64,000 nucleotides of DNA from Acinetobacter larvae (GTDB taxonomy: Bacteria; Pseudomonadota; Gammaproteobacteria; Pseudomonadales; Moraxellaceae), in contig NZ_CP016895.1 of the NCBI RefSeq assembly GCF_001704115.1, forward strand, positions 434,001 through 498,000, read 5' to 3'. This document shows, in pieces, positions 1-9,417 of the stretch. Position 1 is the stretch's first letter. Every line of letters begins with the position of its first letter. A model generated the notes under the pieces. That model was given only the letters and a program-made list of their open reading frames with translations, had not been told where the DNA came from and did no database searches. The position numbers and the translations under genes are program-made.

Positions 1-311
1 CGGATTTTATTGGTGAGACCAATCCCACGACCCTCTTGTCGTAAATATAGAATGACCCCTTGACCTGCTTGGCTGAGCATCCGCATAGTATTGTGCAGTT
101 GTGGACCACAATCACATTTTAAGGAGCCAAAAGCATCACCTGTAAGGCATTCCGAGTGAATGCGCACTAAAACAGGCTGAGTCGGGGCTTGTTCTAAGCC
201 GGTATGCAAGGCGACATGTTCTTCCCCAGTATGAGGGTCTTGAAATACACTAATTTTGAACTCGCCAAATTCGGTCGGTAGCTTGGACGTTGCAACAAAT
301 TCGATGGGCAC
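1..311 (-). CDS. ribA: GTP cyclohydrolase II (partial, N-terminal part)
   Basis: First enzyme of riboflavin synthesis: opens the imidazole ring of GTP with release of formate and pyrophosphate. The visible N-terminal ~103 residues read [18 protein letters not shown], then [20 protein letters not shown], which holds the three zinc cysteines of the family (C-x10-C-x-C), then [12 protein letters not shown]. The rest runs off the left edge. No ATG lies in frame before the upstream stop at 333-335, so GTG at 309-311 is the likely start. Transcribed divergently from dxs. Confidence 0.93.
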   Translation of the reverse strand, partial: MPIEFVATSKLPTEFGEFKISVFQDPHTGEEHVALHTGLEQAPTQPVLVRIHSECLTGDAFGSLKCDCGPQLHNTMRMLSQAGQGVILYLRQEGRGIGLTNKI

Positions 312-624
312 AGGTTTTTTCCAATACTGTATTCAAATTGATTTAAAGTATAGCGTAAAGCTTGGCTATTTATAGTCAATCCACGGCACTTTATAATGAA
401 ACGCTTTTCTTTTTTGTATAAAACAATACGATAATAGTTGCTAAGTAGTAAGATTATTCAGGATAATCTACAGTCACCCACGATCCTATGCTCAGTTGAG
501 CATCAATTCGATATTGCAATGCCAGTCGTTTGGCAGATTAAAGATGATATGATGCGAGCTTTAACTCGTAGTAACCCGTTTACCTAGCTTAGGATTTGCC
601 AGGCTTAAGAAGGCTTCGCCCCAT
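312..624. other. Divergent ribA-dxs intergenic region
   Basis: No credible gene. It must hold the promoters of ribA (minus) and dxs (plus). A near-perfect inverted repeat, TGCTCA-gt-TGAGCA, lies at 489-502. I see no FMN-riboswitch signature (no AGGAUUC or GCAGGG-type boxes), so ribA does not appear to be FMN-riboswitch controlled here. Confidence 0.6.
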
Positions 625-2553
625 ATGTTGTATACTGAAATACCTGCTCAACGTCCAGTAACGCCATTGTTAGATAATATTGATTATCCTAAACAATTAC
701 GCCAACTCGCTCGTAGCCAGCTCAAACAAGTTGCAGATGAATTACGTCAGTATATTCTCTATGCTGCTGGGCAAAGTGGTGGACATTTTGGTGCCAATTT
801 GGGAGTGATTGAACTCACCGTTGCCTTACATTACTGTTTCAATACACCAGATGATCGTTTGGTTTGGGATGTTGGTCATCAAGCCTATCCACATAAGGTT
901 TTGACTGGACGTCGAGAACAAATCACCTCAATCCGCGCCAAGAATGGTTTGGCAGCCTTCCCGGCACGAGATGAGTCGCCGTATGACACATTTGGCGTTG
1001 GTCATTCATCGACTGCGATTTCTGCTGCATTGGGCATGGCTTTGGCACGTCAATACCAACAGTGTCCTTGTGATGTTGTTGCTGTAGTGGGCGATGGTGC
1101 TATGACTGCGGGTATGGCATTTGAGGCGATGAATGATGCAGTCGCCCATCAGGCAGATATGATCGTGGTCCTCAATGACAATGATATGTCGATCTCATGT
1201 AGTACGGGTGGTTTTGCGCAGCATTTAGCCGCATTGTGGCAACAAGGGCATTCGGTTGAAATCGATGCCGAAGGTCAAGCCTACGTGGCGAGCCATCCAG
1301 CATGGTCATATAACTCACGCTTGCATCAAGCGGCAACAGACGCCGCAGATAATTTGTTTCAAGCCATTGGTTTTGATTATTTTGGTCCTTTTGATGGACA
1401 TGATTTAGACCACTTGATACAAGTTTTTCAAGCTTTAAAAAAACGTCGTGGTCCACGGTTGGTGCATATTTACACCACCAAGGGTAAGGGCTTTGCGCCT
1501 GCTGAAAGCGATCAGATTAAATACCATGCCATCGCTAAGATCCCAGTCAATGCTACAGCAGCAAGCATGCCAACTACGCCAAGTAAAAGTATCCCTAAAT
1601 ATTCCGATGTATTTGGACAGTGGCTCTGTGATCAGGCAGAGCAAGACCATCGTTTAATGGCGATTACCCCAGCGATGTGTGAAGGATCAGGCATGGTGCA
1701 GTATGCCAAAGATTATCCAACACGGTTTTTTGATGTGGCGATTGCTGAGCAGCATGCGGTGACTTTGGCTGCGGGTATGGCTTGTGAAGGGCTTAAACCG
1801 GTCGTTGCGATTTATTCAACTTTTTTACAGCGCGGATATGACCAGCTGATCCATGATGTTGCCTTACAAAATCTCGATGTAACCTTTGCCATTGACCGAG
1901 CAGGTTTGGTGGGTGAAGATGGGCCGACCCATGCTGGGGCTTATGATTATGCCTATCTGCGTACGGTGCCCAATATGATTATTATGGCCCCCAAAGATGA
2001 AAATGAATGCCGGCAAATGCTTCATACTGCTTATTTATATCCAGGACCTGCCGCAGTTCGTTATCCACGTGGTCAAGGGCTCGGCGTGGCAGTTGATGAA
2101 AAGTTAAAAGTCTTAGAGTTAGCCAAAGCTGAAACCGTTGCCGAGTTTAATGCGCAGCATGATGAGCGTATTAGTATCTTAGCCTTTGGTAGTCGTGTTG
2201 CGGTTGCGGTCCAAGCGGCTGAACAGTTAGCCACTCAGCTTGATGTTGCTGTTAGCGTCATCAATATGCGCTTTATTAAACCGCTCGATCAGCAAATTAT
2301 TTTGGACTGTGTCGATCAAACCAATTTGTTTGTTACTGTCGAAGAGCATGCGGTGATGGCGGGTGCGGGGAGTGCTGTGAATGAGTTTATGGTACAGGCA
2401 AATATTTTGAAGCCTATGGTTAATATTGGCTTGCCAGACCAGTTCTTGGCTCAAGCGAGTCATGAAGAAATGCTGGCAGATTGTGGTCTAGATGCCATCG
2501 GGATTCAACAGACTGTGGCAGCGACTTGGATTAAAGTCATGCAGACGGTATAA
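625..2553 (+). CDS. dxs: 1-deoxy-D-xylulose-5-phosphate synthase
   Basis: Thiamine-diphosphate enzyme that condenses pyruvate and glyceraldehyde 3-phosphate, the entry step of the MEP isoprenoid pathway and a precursor source for thiamine and pyridoxal. 642 residues (E. coli 620). Visible motifs: GHSSTAIS around residues 126-133, the ThDP/Mg motif GDGAMTAG at 156-163 with a downstream N, and the catalytic glutamate in [14 protein letters not shown] (E375). The transketolase pyrimidine-binding and C-terminal domains follow. Start ATG 625; no strong Shine-Dalgarno is visible. Stands alone between ribA and suhB. Confidence 0.97.
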   Translation: MLYTEIPAQRPVTPLLDNIDYPKQLRQLARSQLKQVADELRQYILYAAGQSGGHFGANLGVIELTVALHYCFNTPDDRLVWDVGHQAYPHKVLTGRREQITSIRAKNGLAAFPARDESPYDTFGVGHSSTAISAALGMALARQYQQCPCDVVAVVGDGAMTAGMAFEAMNDAVAHQADMIVVLNDNDMSISCSTGGFAQHLAALWQQGHSVEIDAEGQAYVASHPAWSYNSRLHQAATDAADNLFQAIGFDYFGPFDGHDLDHLIQVFQALKKRRGPRLVHIYTTKGKGFAPAESDQIKYHAIAKIPVNATAASMPTTPSKSIPKYSDVFGQWLCDQAEQDHRLMAITPAMCEGSGMVQYAKDYPTRFFDVAIAEQHAVTLAAGMACEGLKPVVAIYSTFLQRGYDQLIHDVALQNLDVTFAIDRAGLVGEDGPTHAGAYDYAYLRTVPNMIIMAPKDENECRQMLHTAYLYPGPAAVRYPRGQGLGVAVDEKLKVLELAKAETVAEFNAQHDERISILAFGSRVAVAVQAAEQLATQLDVAVSVINMRFIKPLDQQIILDCVDQTNLFVTVEEHAVMAGAGSAVNEFMVQANILKPMVNIGLPDQFLAQASHEEMLADCGLDAIGIQQTVAATWIKVMQTV

Positions 2554-2712
2554 CGAGAAGCGCGCAGAAAAGTCATCCCTCATAATGCTTTGATTGCAAT
2601 GCGTGACAAAAAAACTATAACTAGTTTCCCTAAAAGCGCTTTCATTTGCTAAAATGGCGGCGCTTAATGCATTATTCTTTATCAAAATCTTTAACGTTGT
2701 AACGGGTGTTTA

Positions 2713-3543
2713 ATGGAACCTATGGTGGTGATGGCTGCGCGTGCGGCTCAAATAGTTGGTCAAGAGCTTTTAAAAGCGCATCAAAATCGTCATAAGCTCG
2801 ACCTACAGGTTGAAGAAAAAGGTATTGATGGTCCTGTGACGCGTGTAGATCGTTACTTGGAGCAACTCTGTATCGATACACTGCGTAAAAGCTATAAAAA
2901 TCATAGCTTTTTGGGCGAAGAATTCGGTTTGCAAGAAGGTAAAGGTCATGATGCAGACTGGTGTTGGGTGATTGATCCACTGGATGGCACACTCAATTTC
3001 ATCAATGGTTTCCCGCATTTTTGTATCTCAATTGCAGTACAGCACAAAGGCGTGACTCAGCATGGTGTGATTTACGACCCTGTAAAAGATGAACTCTTTT
3101 CCGCTAGTCGTGGTCGCGGTGCAATGCTCAACCAACGTCGTATTCGCGTCAATATGAAAGACAGTTTAGACAATACCTTTATTGCTGTTGGACATGCTTA
3201 TCGTGCTAAGCGTAATGGCGAAATCGTGTCTTATGCTAAAAATCACTTTGAATCTTTATTGGCGATCACAGAAGCTGGTGCACAATATCGTCGTGCCGGT
3301 TCTGCCGCTTTAGATTTAGCCTATGTTGCTGCTGGGCGTCTAGATGCTTATTTTGAACTGGGCTTAAAGCCATGGGACATCGCAGCGGGCGAGCTCATTG
3401 TGAAAGAAGCAGGTGGTACAGTGGTCGATGCGCGTGGTGGGAGCGATGCCATGCAAAATGGTCAAGTCCTCGCTTGTTCAATGAAGTTACTTAAACCTTT
3501 AATGCAAAAAGTAGTTCCAGCTTGGGGCGAAGCAGCAAAATAA
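2713..3543 (+). CDS. suhB: Inositol-1-monophosphatase family protein SuhB
   Basis: Mg2+-dependent sugar/inositol monophosphatase; in E. coli SuhB also binds RNA polymerase and NusA and supports rRNA antitermination. 276 residues (E. coli 267). Metal-site motifs are intact: GEE at residues 68-70, DPLDGT starting at D88, and WDIAAGELIVKEAGG with the metal aspartate near 222. N-terminus MEPMVVMAARAAQ resembles the E. coli protein. Followed by an intrinsic terminator at 3650. Confidence 0.95.
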   Translation: MEPMVVMAARAAQIVGQELLKAHQNRHKLDLQVEEKGIDGPVTRVDRYLEQLCIDTLRKSYKNHSFLGEEFGLQEGKGHDADWCWVIDPLDGTLNFINGFPHFCISIAVQHKGVTQHGVIYDPVKDELFSASRGRGAMLNQRRIRVNMKDSLDNTFIAVGHAYRAKRNGEIVSYAKNHFESLLAITEAGAQYRRAGSAALDLAYVAAGRLDAYFELGLKPWDIAAGELIVKEAGGTVVDARGGSDAMQNGQVLACSMKLLKPLMQKVVPAWGEAAK

Positions 3544-3649
3544 TGTGCTGCAATAATTTGCATGCAACACTATATTTATTTGTCGCGCCTTGTTTGATAT
3601 AACTTCTTAAAATCTATATAAGTTTAAAGCTATGCAAATGATAGACCTA

Positions 3650-3676
3650 AGACCTAAATGGTGTTAGGTCTTTTTT
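3650..3676 (+). terminator. Intrinsic terminator after suhB
   Basis: AGACCTAA (3650-3657), a 6-nt loop, TTAGGTCT (3664-3671), then a run of T. An extra copy of GACCTAA sits just upstream and could form an alternative stem. Confidence 0.85.
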
Positions 3677-3837
3677 ATGATTAGGCAAAAAGTTGGCTTT
3701 TTGTAGTTGAGACTGTTCAAGTCTAGGCATGATTTATATGATTGCAGGCGAACGGATGAGTCTGGATTATTCTGCTTTTAATGTGATGTAATGTACATTC
3801 TCTTCGGGCTATCTTTGTTGCTAATTGGGTATTTATT

Positions 3838-4458
3838 TTGCTTTCTCAGTATATTCACGCTTTTGCATTATTTTTTGCTCTGCTTAACCCCTTTTTGATG
3901 AGTATTTATATGTTGGGCCTGATCCGTAATCTGGATTTTAAGGTCTTTAGTAAAGCATTGATCCAAGGTGCGGTGATTGCCTTGCTGGTTTTTGTGCTTT
4001 TTGCTTGGGGTGGGGAAGCAATTTTTAATGAATATCTACAAGTTCGTTTTGAAGCATTCCAAATTTTTGGTGGCTTGATCTTTTTGGTTATTGGTTATCG
4101 CTATGTATTTGAAGGTGCCGATACCATTGGTTTAACCCGCGGTGCGCCTGAGCATGTGGCAGGTACCATAGCCATGCCCTTTATGATTGGACCCGGAACG
4201 ATCAGTGCAGCGGTAGTGACGGGGATGCAAGTGCCTATGATCGGCGCTGTTGCCGTGATTGGCTTTACCTTGTTTCTGACCTGCAGTTTGCTGATCCTAA
4301 TGAAGTTTGCACATGATAATTTAAGAACCAAGCATTCAAAATATATCGACCGTTATGTCGATATTGTTGGGCGTATGTCGGCGCTGTTGGTCGGGACCAT
4401 TGCCATCGATATGATTATTCGTGGCATTGTGGGTGTGGTCGAAACTATTCCTCAATAA
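3838..4458 (+). CDS. MarC-family integral membrane protein
   Basis: 206 residues, almost entirely hydrophobic, with about six predicted membrane segments. FALFFALLNPFLMSIYM near the N-terminus and AMPFMIGPGTISAAVVTG around residues 115-132 match the two conserved NP- and GPG-containing segments of the MarC/YchE (UPF0056) family. The function of the family is unproven. No ATG fits: the frame opens after a TGA at 3784-3786, so TTG 3838 is the most plausible start, though an undetected start could lie slightly upstream. Confidence 0.8.
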   Translation: MLSQYIHAFALFFALLNPFLMSIYMLGLIRNLDFKVFSKALIQGAVIALLVFVLFAWGGEAIFNEYLQVRFEAFQIFGGLIFLVIGYRYVFEGADTIGLTRGAPEHVAGTIAMPFMIGPGTISAAVVTGMQVPMIGAVAVIGFTLFLTCSLLILMKFAHDNLRTKHSKYIDRYVDIVGRMSALLVGTIAIDMIIRGIVGVVETIPQ

Positions 4459-4607
4459 ATCGAAGCTATCTCGCAACCTGCAATCAGTCGAAATTGTTCC
4501 ACAATAAACTGCTGCGCCATGTTGCTGTGGCGTGGATAGCACGCAGCAGCATGGTGTCTAAATATACCGCAATCAATCCACCGATCATCTGCCCCTTTAA
4601 AAATAAC

Positions 4608-4635
4608 GTGACATTTATTGAATAGCTGTTATAAT
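4608..4635 (+). promoter_or_regulatory. Promoter of the DEAD-box helicase leader
   Basis: Perfect -10 TATAAT at 4630-4635 with GTGACA at 4608-4613, 16 nt apart. Transcription would begin near 4642, leaving about 270 nt of untranslated leader before the helicase start. Confidence 0.65.
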
Positions 4636-4641
4636 TGCGCC

Positions 4642-4910
4642 ACGCACTTCTTTTCCGTTCATTACCTGAACATTCTCTTCTAATCATTGTGTATGCGCGT
4701 GCGGTCCAAAGAGGACGATATTTCGCGCCCCAATCGCTTAAGCGATTCTTTCAGGTTGAAGGCCGTAATCACGTGCGTTATATCACATCGTCGTTTCTCG
4801 GATTGCCGCTGAATTATTTGCTTTCAGCAGCCTAATGTTGCTGCGCCGCTTTTTGTCGATGTCCATCTGACTTTTATAAATGGAGCACCCAAACTGGGGT
4901 GAATTACTCT
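4642..4910 (+). promoter_or_regulatory. Structured 5' leader of the DEAD-box helicase
   Basis: No convincing ORF. Several stems are visible: the 16-bp palindrome AATCGCT-TA-AGCGATT at 4732-4747; GCTGAA/TTCAGC at 4808-4828; GCAGC/GCTGC at 4827-4844, sharing two bases with the previous stem; and CACCC/GGGTG at 4886-4901, which covers the GGGGTG likely to act as Shine-Dalgarno. Long structured leaders are known on cold-shock helicase mRNAs such as E. coli deaD; regulation here is inferred. The stretch 4459-4607 upstream holds only a long inverted repeat (CTGCTGCG 4509-4516 / CGCAGCAG 4542-4549). Confidence 0.55.
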
Positions 4911-6716
4911 ATGAGCAAAACTTTTGCTGAATTTTCTCTGCACGAATCACTACAAAAATCTCTTGAGAGCCTTGGGTTTACTAGCCCAACTCCAGTTCAA
5001 GAACAATCGATTCCTGCAGCTTTAGAAGGTAAAGATTTATTAGTATCTAGCCAGACTGGTTCTGGTAAAACTGCTGCGTTCCTACTGCCTTCTTTAAACG
5101 CTATCGCGGAACAAGACACTTTTGTGCCATTTAAAGAGCGTATGCGTGCCATTACTCAACCGAGTATTTTAGTTTTATGTCCTACGCGTGAATTGGCACA
5201 ACAAGTGAGCCAAGACGCAATTGCTTTTGTACGCCATATGAAGGGCGTACGTGTTGCTGCCATTATGGGTGGTATGCCTTTTGGTAAACAAATTCAACAA
5301 TTAAAAGGCGCGCAAGTGGTTGTTGCAACCCCTGGCCGTTTGTTGGACTTGGTGAATCGTCGTCAAATTAAATTAGACAAAGTTGTGACTTTGATTGTCG
5401 ATGAAGCTGACCGTATGTTGGATCTAGGTTTCTCTGAAGATCTAGAAGCAATCAGTGATTTAGCTGCCAACCGTACACAAACTTTGATGTTCTCTGCGAC
5501 CTTTGCAGATCGTATTATCCGTTTAGCTGAACATATGATGAACAGCCCTGAGCGTATTGCGATTGAAACAGGTCAAACAACCAACAAAGACATTAGTCAA
5601 ACTCTACATTGGACTGATGGTTTTGAGCACAAGAAAAAGTTATTAACCCATTGGTTAAGCGCAGAAGATTTAGACCAAGCAGTGGTTTTTGCCAGTACGC
5701 AAGAAGACACTGATTTGTTAGCTGAAGAACTGACCGAAGCAGGTTTATCTGTTGTTGCCCTACACGGTGCAATGCCACAAACCGTACGTAACCGTCGTTT
5801 ACGTAGCATTCGTGAAGGTCGTGCCAAAATTTTGGTTGCAACCGATGTTGCGGCACGTGGTTTGGATGTTCCAACCATTTCACACGTGATTAACTTTGGT
5901 TTACCCATGAAAAACGAAGACTATGTACACCGTATTGGTCGTACAGGTCGTGCTGGTCGTACCGGTAAAGCGATTACTTTGGCGACTTACCGTGAACGCG
6001 GTAAGATTCGTGCCCTTGAAGACTATTTAGATACACGTCTAGATGTCTCTGAAATTGAAGGCTTAGAGCCATCTCCACCACCAGCACGCCCTCGTCGTGA
6101 TGGCAATGGTGGTCGTGGTCGTCGTGATGGCGGTCGTGGTGGCTTTGGCGGTGGTCGTGGTCGCCGTGTTGAAGGTGAAGGTCATTTTAAACGCCGTGAA
6201 GGTGGTCGTGATTCAGAACGTCGTGAGTTCAACTCAGATCGTCCGCGTCGCGAATATAATTCTGACCGTCCGCGTCGTGAGTTTGATGCAGATCGTCCAC
6301 GTCGTGACTTTAACAATGATGCACCACGTCGTGAATTCAACAGTGATAGCCCGCGCCGCGAGTTCAATTCCGACCGTCCACGTCGCGAGTTTAATTCCGA
6401 CCGTCCGCGTCGCGAGTTCAATTCCGACCGTCCACGTCGCGAGTTTGATGCAGATCGTCCACGTCGTGAGTTCAATTCCGACCGTCCACGTCGTGAGTTT
6501 AACAATGATGCGCCACGTCGCGAGTTCAACTCAGATCGTCCACGTCGCGAGTTTAATTCCGATCGTCCACGTCGTGACTTCAATGCATCTGATAAACCTC
6601 GTTTTTCAGATCGTGATGACAACCGTGGTAATCGTATCGATTACAAACCACGTCGTGAAGGTGCTCCAGCATCGGATCGTCCGCGTCGTGACCGTCGTCA
6701 AAAATTTGCTGACTAG
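4911..6716 (+). CDS. DEAD-box ATP-dependent RNA helicase
   Basis: RNA-remodelling helicase likely acting in ribosome assembly or mRNA decay. 601 residues from ATG 4911; an in-frame GTG at 4899 exists but lies inside the probable Shine-Dalgarno. Q motif near residues 24-30, Walker A QTGSGKT ending about K53, PTRELA, DEAD at 164-167, SAT at 195-197, and HRIGRTGRAGR from about 340. The core ends near 375 and is followed by a ~210-residue Arg/Gly-rich then RPRREFNSD-repeat tail. The core resembles both SrmB and RhlE, so no symbol is assigned. Monocistronic with its own promoter, leader and terminator. Confidence 0.93.
   Translation: MSKTFAEFSLHESLQKSLESLGFTSPTPVQEQSIPAALEGKDLLVSSQTGSGKTAAFLLPSLNAIAEQDTFVPFKERMRAITQPSILVLCPTRELAQQVSQDAIAFVRHMKGVRVAAIMGGMPFGKQIQQLKGAQVVVATPGRLLDLVNRRQIKLDKVVTLIVDEADRMLDLGFSEDLEAISDLAANRTQTLMFSATFADRIIRLAEHMMNSPERIAIETGQTTNKDISQTLHWTDGFEHKKKLLTHWLSAEDLDQAVVFASTQEDTDLLAEELTEAGLSVVALHGAMPQTVRNRRLRSIREGRAKILVATDVAARGLDVPTISHVINFGLPMKNEDYVHRIGRTGRAGRTGKAITLATYRERGKIRALEDYLDTRLDVSEIEGLEPSPPPARPRRDGNGGRGRRDGGRGGFGGGRGRRVEGEGHFKRREGGRDSERREFNSDRPRREYNSDRPRREFDADRPRRDFNNDAPRREFNSDSPRREFNSDRPRREFNSDRPRREFNSDRPRREFDADRPRREFNSDRPRREFNNDAPRREFNSDRPRREFNSDRPRRDFNASDKPRFSDRDDNRGNRIDYKPRREGAPASDRPRRDRRQKFAD
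6219..6599 (+). repeat. 27-bp in-frame tandem repeat (9-residue RREFNSDRP units)
   Basis: Thirteen consecutive 27-bp units (6219-6569) plus a degenerate fourteenth (6570-6599) encode RREFNSDRP with variants RREYNSDRP, RREFDADRP, RRDFNNDAP and RREFNSDSP. The unit block FDADRP-...-FNNDAP occurs twice, which suggests higher-order duplication. The array makes a disordered, strongly charged tail. It leaves long open frames in two other readings, which I regard as by-products. Confidence 0.95.
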
Positions 6717-6755
6717 GCATTACGCCTAAAATAAGACATAAACTAAAATACTTTA

Positions 6756-6785
6756 AAAGGCTGCCAAATCGGTGGCCTTTTTATT
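6756..6785 (+). terminator. Intrinsic terminator after the helicase gene
   Basis: AAAGGCTGCC (6756-6765), loop aaatc, GGTGGCCTTT (6771-6780), with two G-T pairs in a 10-bp stem, then T-rich sequence. Confidence 0.85.
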
Positions 6786-7105
6786 TGTAAGATGAAATAA
6801 AGTGCGATATAGTGTGATGTCTATCAAATTTATACAAATAAGTGATAATTTAACTGATTTGTGGGGAAATCATTGTAGTGACGACTATGTATTATGTATC
6901 TGCTTTCTTATTATTATCAAATTTGCTATTTTTTGCGCTAAACTTCTTTCTATAATTTTGCTGTATACAAAATGAATAATAATAAAATCATTAATTTAAA
7001 TTATTCTGTATTTTCTTATCAAACAATTGTTCTTCCATTCACGCATATCAAGCTTGAATCAATGTATAGTATGCAAGCTGATCATCTGCAGGAAATCATT
7101 CAGTT
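6786..7105. other. AT-rich intergenic region before the mla operon
   Basis: No gene seen. Very AT-rich with poly-purine and ATTAATTTAAAT-like stretches. A -10-like TATAGT lies at 7065-7070 but has no good -35 at the right spacing. AGGAAA at about 7090-7095 is the Shine-Dalgarno of mlaF. Confidence 0.5.
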
Positions 7106-7924
7106 ATGGATCGTTCAATGCTTGCTACATCAGAAGCTTTAATTGAAGTGAAAAATTTAAGCTTCAATCGAGGTGATCGCGTCATCTATGATGATGTGAG
7201 CCTGACAATCATGCGCGGTAAAATCACCGCGATTATGGGACCATCTGGAACGGGTAAAACCACATTACTGTGTTTGATCGGTGGGCAATTAACGCCTGAT
7301 CAAGGGGAAGTGTTGCTCGATGGTGTCAACTTGGTCACCATGACGCGTCAGCAATTGTTTGCTGCGCGGGCACGTATGGGCATGTTATTTCAAAGCGGTG
7401 CTTTGTTTACCGATATGTCAGTGTATGAGAACGTTGCTTTTCCAATACGTGCGCATACCCAGCTTCCTGAGCACTTAATTGCTGAATTAGTTGCATTAAA
7501 ATTAGAATCGGTGGGGTTACGCGGTGCTGAAAAATTGATGCCTTCAGAGTTGTCTGGCGGGATGAACCGTCGTGTGGCATTGGCGCGAGCAATTGCACTT
7601 GATCCTGAGCTGGTAATGTATGATGAACCTTTTGCAGGGCAAGATCCGATTGTGATGGGGGTGTTGAGTCGTTTAATCCGTTCATTGCGAGAAGCTTTGG
7701 ATTTAACGTCTATTATAGTCTCTCACGATGTAGATGAAACGCTATCTATTGCCGATTATATTTATGTGGTTGCTGAAGGAAAGGTTCAGGGTGAGGGCAC
7801 GCCCGAGCAATTACGTGCGCATGAGTCGGCTTTCGTACAACAGTTTTTATCGGGTTCGATTGAAGGACCAGTTGATTATCAATTCAGCCATCAAGCCTAT
7901 TTAAATCAAGAGGTCAATGCATGA
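7106..7924 (+). CDS. mlaF: Phospholipid ABC transporter ATP-binding protein MlaF
   Basis: ATPase of the MlaFEDB inner-membrane complex, which trafficks phospholipids between the inner membrane and the periplasmic carrier MlaC to keep outer-membrane asymmetry. 272 residues. Walker A GPSGTGKTT at 45-53 (K51), ABC signature LSGGMNRRVALARA, Walker B LVMYDEP and the H-loop IIVSHD are intact. Shine-Dalgarno AGGAAA precedes ATG 7106; ATG 7118 is a second option. First gene of mlaFEDCB; its stop overlaps the mlaE start by 4 bp. Confidence 0.96.
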   Translation: MDRSMLATSEALIEVKNLSFNRGDRVIYDDVSLTIMRGKITAIMGPSGTGKTTLLCLIGGQLTPDQGEVLLDGVNLVTMTRQQLFAARARMGMLFQSGALFTDMSVYENVAFPIRAHTQLPEHLIAELVALKLESVGLRGAEKLMPSELSGGMNRRVALARAIALDPELVMYDEPFAGQDPIVMGVLSRLIRSLREALDLTSIIVSHDVDETLSIADYIYVVAEGKVQGEGTPEQLRAHESAFVQQFLSGSIEGPVDYQFSHQAYLNQEVNA

Positions 7925-8700
7925 ACGCGATTGCCGCTTTAGGTCGTCGAGTCCTGGATGCTATTCAGGGGATCGGCGTCGCAACCAGCATGCTTATCCA
8001 AATTATATTTTCACTCCCTACTTTATTGGGCATCAGATTGTTTATTTATCAGATGTACCGTGTTGGGGTGATGTCCTTATTAATTATTGCAGTATCTGGT
8101 TTATTTATTGGTTTGGTCCTTGGGCTACAGGGCTATTCCATTTTGGTCAATATTGGCTCTGAGGCTATGTTGGGGACCATGGTTTCTCTGACTTTATTGC
8201 GGGAGTTGGCGCCTGTGGTTGCCGCACTCTTGTTTGCCGGTCGTGCAGGTTCTGCCTTAACTGCTGAAATTGGCTTAATGAAAGCCACAGAACAATTATC
8301 CAGTATGGAAATGATCGGAGTCGATCCCCTAAAACGTATCGTTTCTCCACGCTTATGGGCGGGTATCGTGAGTCTTCCTATGCTGTCTATTATTTTTGCT
8401 GCAATTGGTATTATGGGTGGCAAAATGGTAGGCGTTGATTTCTTAGGCGTAGATGAAGGCTCATTCTGGAGTGGCATGCAAAATAGCGTGCAATTCCATT
8501 CCGATATATGGAATGGCACCATTATAAAAAGTATTGTATTCGCAATTGTCTGTACATGGATTGCGGTATATCAAGGCTATAACTGTGTGCCCACATCAGA
8601 GGGTATTGCGACATCCACAACCCGTACCGTTGTGTATTCGTCGTTATGCGTTTTAGGATTAGATTTTGTGTTGACTGCGGTCATGTTTGGAGGCGTTTGA
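7921..8700 (+). CDS. mlaE: Phospholipid ABC transporter permease MlaE
   Basis: Permease of the MlaFEDB complex (259 residues, about five or six membrane segments). LLRELAPVVAALLFAGRAGSALTAEIGLMKATEQ is interrupted by no gaps relative to the family; its core RAGSALTAEIG around residues 108-118 and EMIGVDPL are the conserved coupling region. Starts inside the mlaF stop (ATGA) and ends on the mlaD start, so the three genes are translationally coupled. Confidence 0.95.
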   Translation: MNAIAALGRRVLDAIQGIGVATSMLIQIIFSLPTLLGIRLFIYQMYRVGVMSLLIIAVSGLFIGLVLGLQGYSILVNIGSEAMLGTMVSLTLLRELAPVVAALLFAGRAGSALTAEIGLMKATEQLSSMEMIGVDPLKRIVSPRLWAGIVSLPMLSIIFAAIGIMGGKMVGVDFLGVDEGSFWSGMQNSVQFHSDIWNGTIIKSIVFAIVCTWIAVYQGYNCVPTSEGIATSTTRTVVYSSLCVLGLDFVLTAVMFGGV

Positions 8701-9362
8701 TGAAATCACGTAGCAGTGAATTGGCCGTAGGCATTTTTGTCATTATCTGTGGTATAGCTTTGTTTTTCTTAGCGATGAAAGTGAGTGGTCTGATGGGCAC
8801 GAACTTACGCGATAGTTATACCATGACGGCACAATTTGATAATATAAACGGTTTAAAAACCCGTGCCAAGGTAACCATGAGTGGTGTAACCGTTGGTCGA
8901 GTAAAAGAGATCGACTTAGATCCTGTAACACGTCAAGCAATGGTGACTTTTGAGTTGGATGGCACATTGACCACATTTAATGCGCAACAACTCAAGACTG
9001 TTGAAAGTAATGCATTAGACGAACTGCGCTATCGCCCAGAATACCAAGCGGCAGATAAAGCGAAACAAAAAGAAATGGAACAGCAACTTATCGGTAACAT
9101 GAAATCTATCACAAATATTGATGAAGATGCTTATATCATGGTTGCAACCAATGGTTTGCTCGGTGAGAAGTATTTGAAGGTTGTTCCTGGCGGTGGTCTC
9201 AACTATTTGAAGCGTGAAGATCGTATTGGCAATACCCAAGGCACCATGGATCTTGAAGATCTGATCACCAAGTTTATTACGGGTTCAGCAGCTAAGACGG
9301 GTAATGCAGAGGGTGATGACAGTACGGCGACTGAGGATGCCCAAACTTCATTTGTTGAATAG
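8700..9362 (+). CDS. mlaD: Outer-membrane lipid asymmetry MCE protein MlaD
   Basis: Membrane-anchored MCE-domain protein that forms the hexameric lipid-transfer ring on MlaE. From ATG 8700, which overlaps the mlaE TGA, it is 220 residues (E. coli MlaD 183). One N-terminal membrane helix (about 8-27), MCE domain with FDNINGLKTRAKVTMSGVTVG, then a polar helical insert around residues 98-137 (NALDELRYRPEYQAADKAKQ onwards) between the usual strands, resuming at EDAYIMVATNGLLGEKYLKV. The acidic tail is low-complexity. A start at 8646 would overlap mlaE by 55 nt and is unlikely. Confidence 0.94.
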   Translation: MKSRSSELAVGIFVIICGIALFFLAMKVSGLMGTNLRDSYTMTAQFDNINGLKTRAKVTMSGVTVGRVKEIDLDPVTRQAMVTFELDGTLTTFNAQQLKTVESNALDELRYRPEYQAADKAKQKEMEQQLIGNMKSITNIDEDAYIMVATNGLLGEKYLKVVPGGGLNYLKREDRIGNTQGTMDLEDLITKFITGSAAKTGNAEGDDSTATEDAQTSFVE

Positions 9363-9417
9363 CTGAAGAGTTGAATAATAGGCCCGATGGCTACCAAATT
9401 TATAGGAGTAGTTTCAC

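Noticed and set aside
194..379. 61-codon minus-strand frame overlapping ribA
   Set aside because: Overlaps the clearly coding ribA frame; no homology and no Shine-Dalgarno.
312..624. FMN riboswitch upstream of ribA
   Set aside because: None of the conserved FMN-aptamer boxes is present on either strand.
3729..3791. 20-codon ORF before the marC-like gene (MIYMIAGERMSL...)
   Set aside because: No Shine-Dalgarno and no homology; expected by chance.
4635..4835. 66-codon ORF before the DEAD-box helicase
   Set aside because: It covers the palindrome and stems of the leader, has no Shine-Dalgarno and no recognisable sequence; better explained as untranslated leader.
6097..6729. 210-codon open frame and the 146-codon antisense frame (6182-6622) over the helicase tail
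   Set aside because: They result from the 27-bp repeat having no stop in these frames; the predicted proteins are low-complexity and lack ribosome-binding sites.
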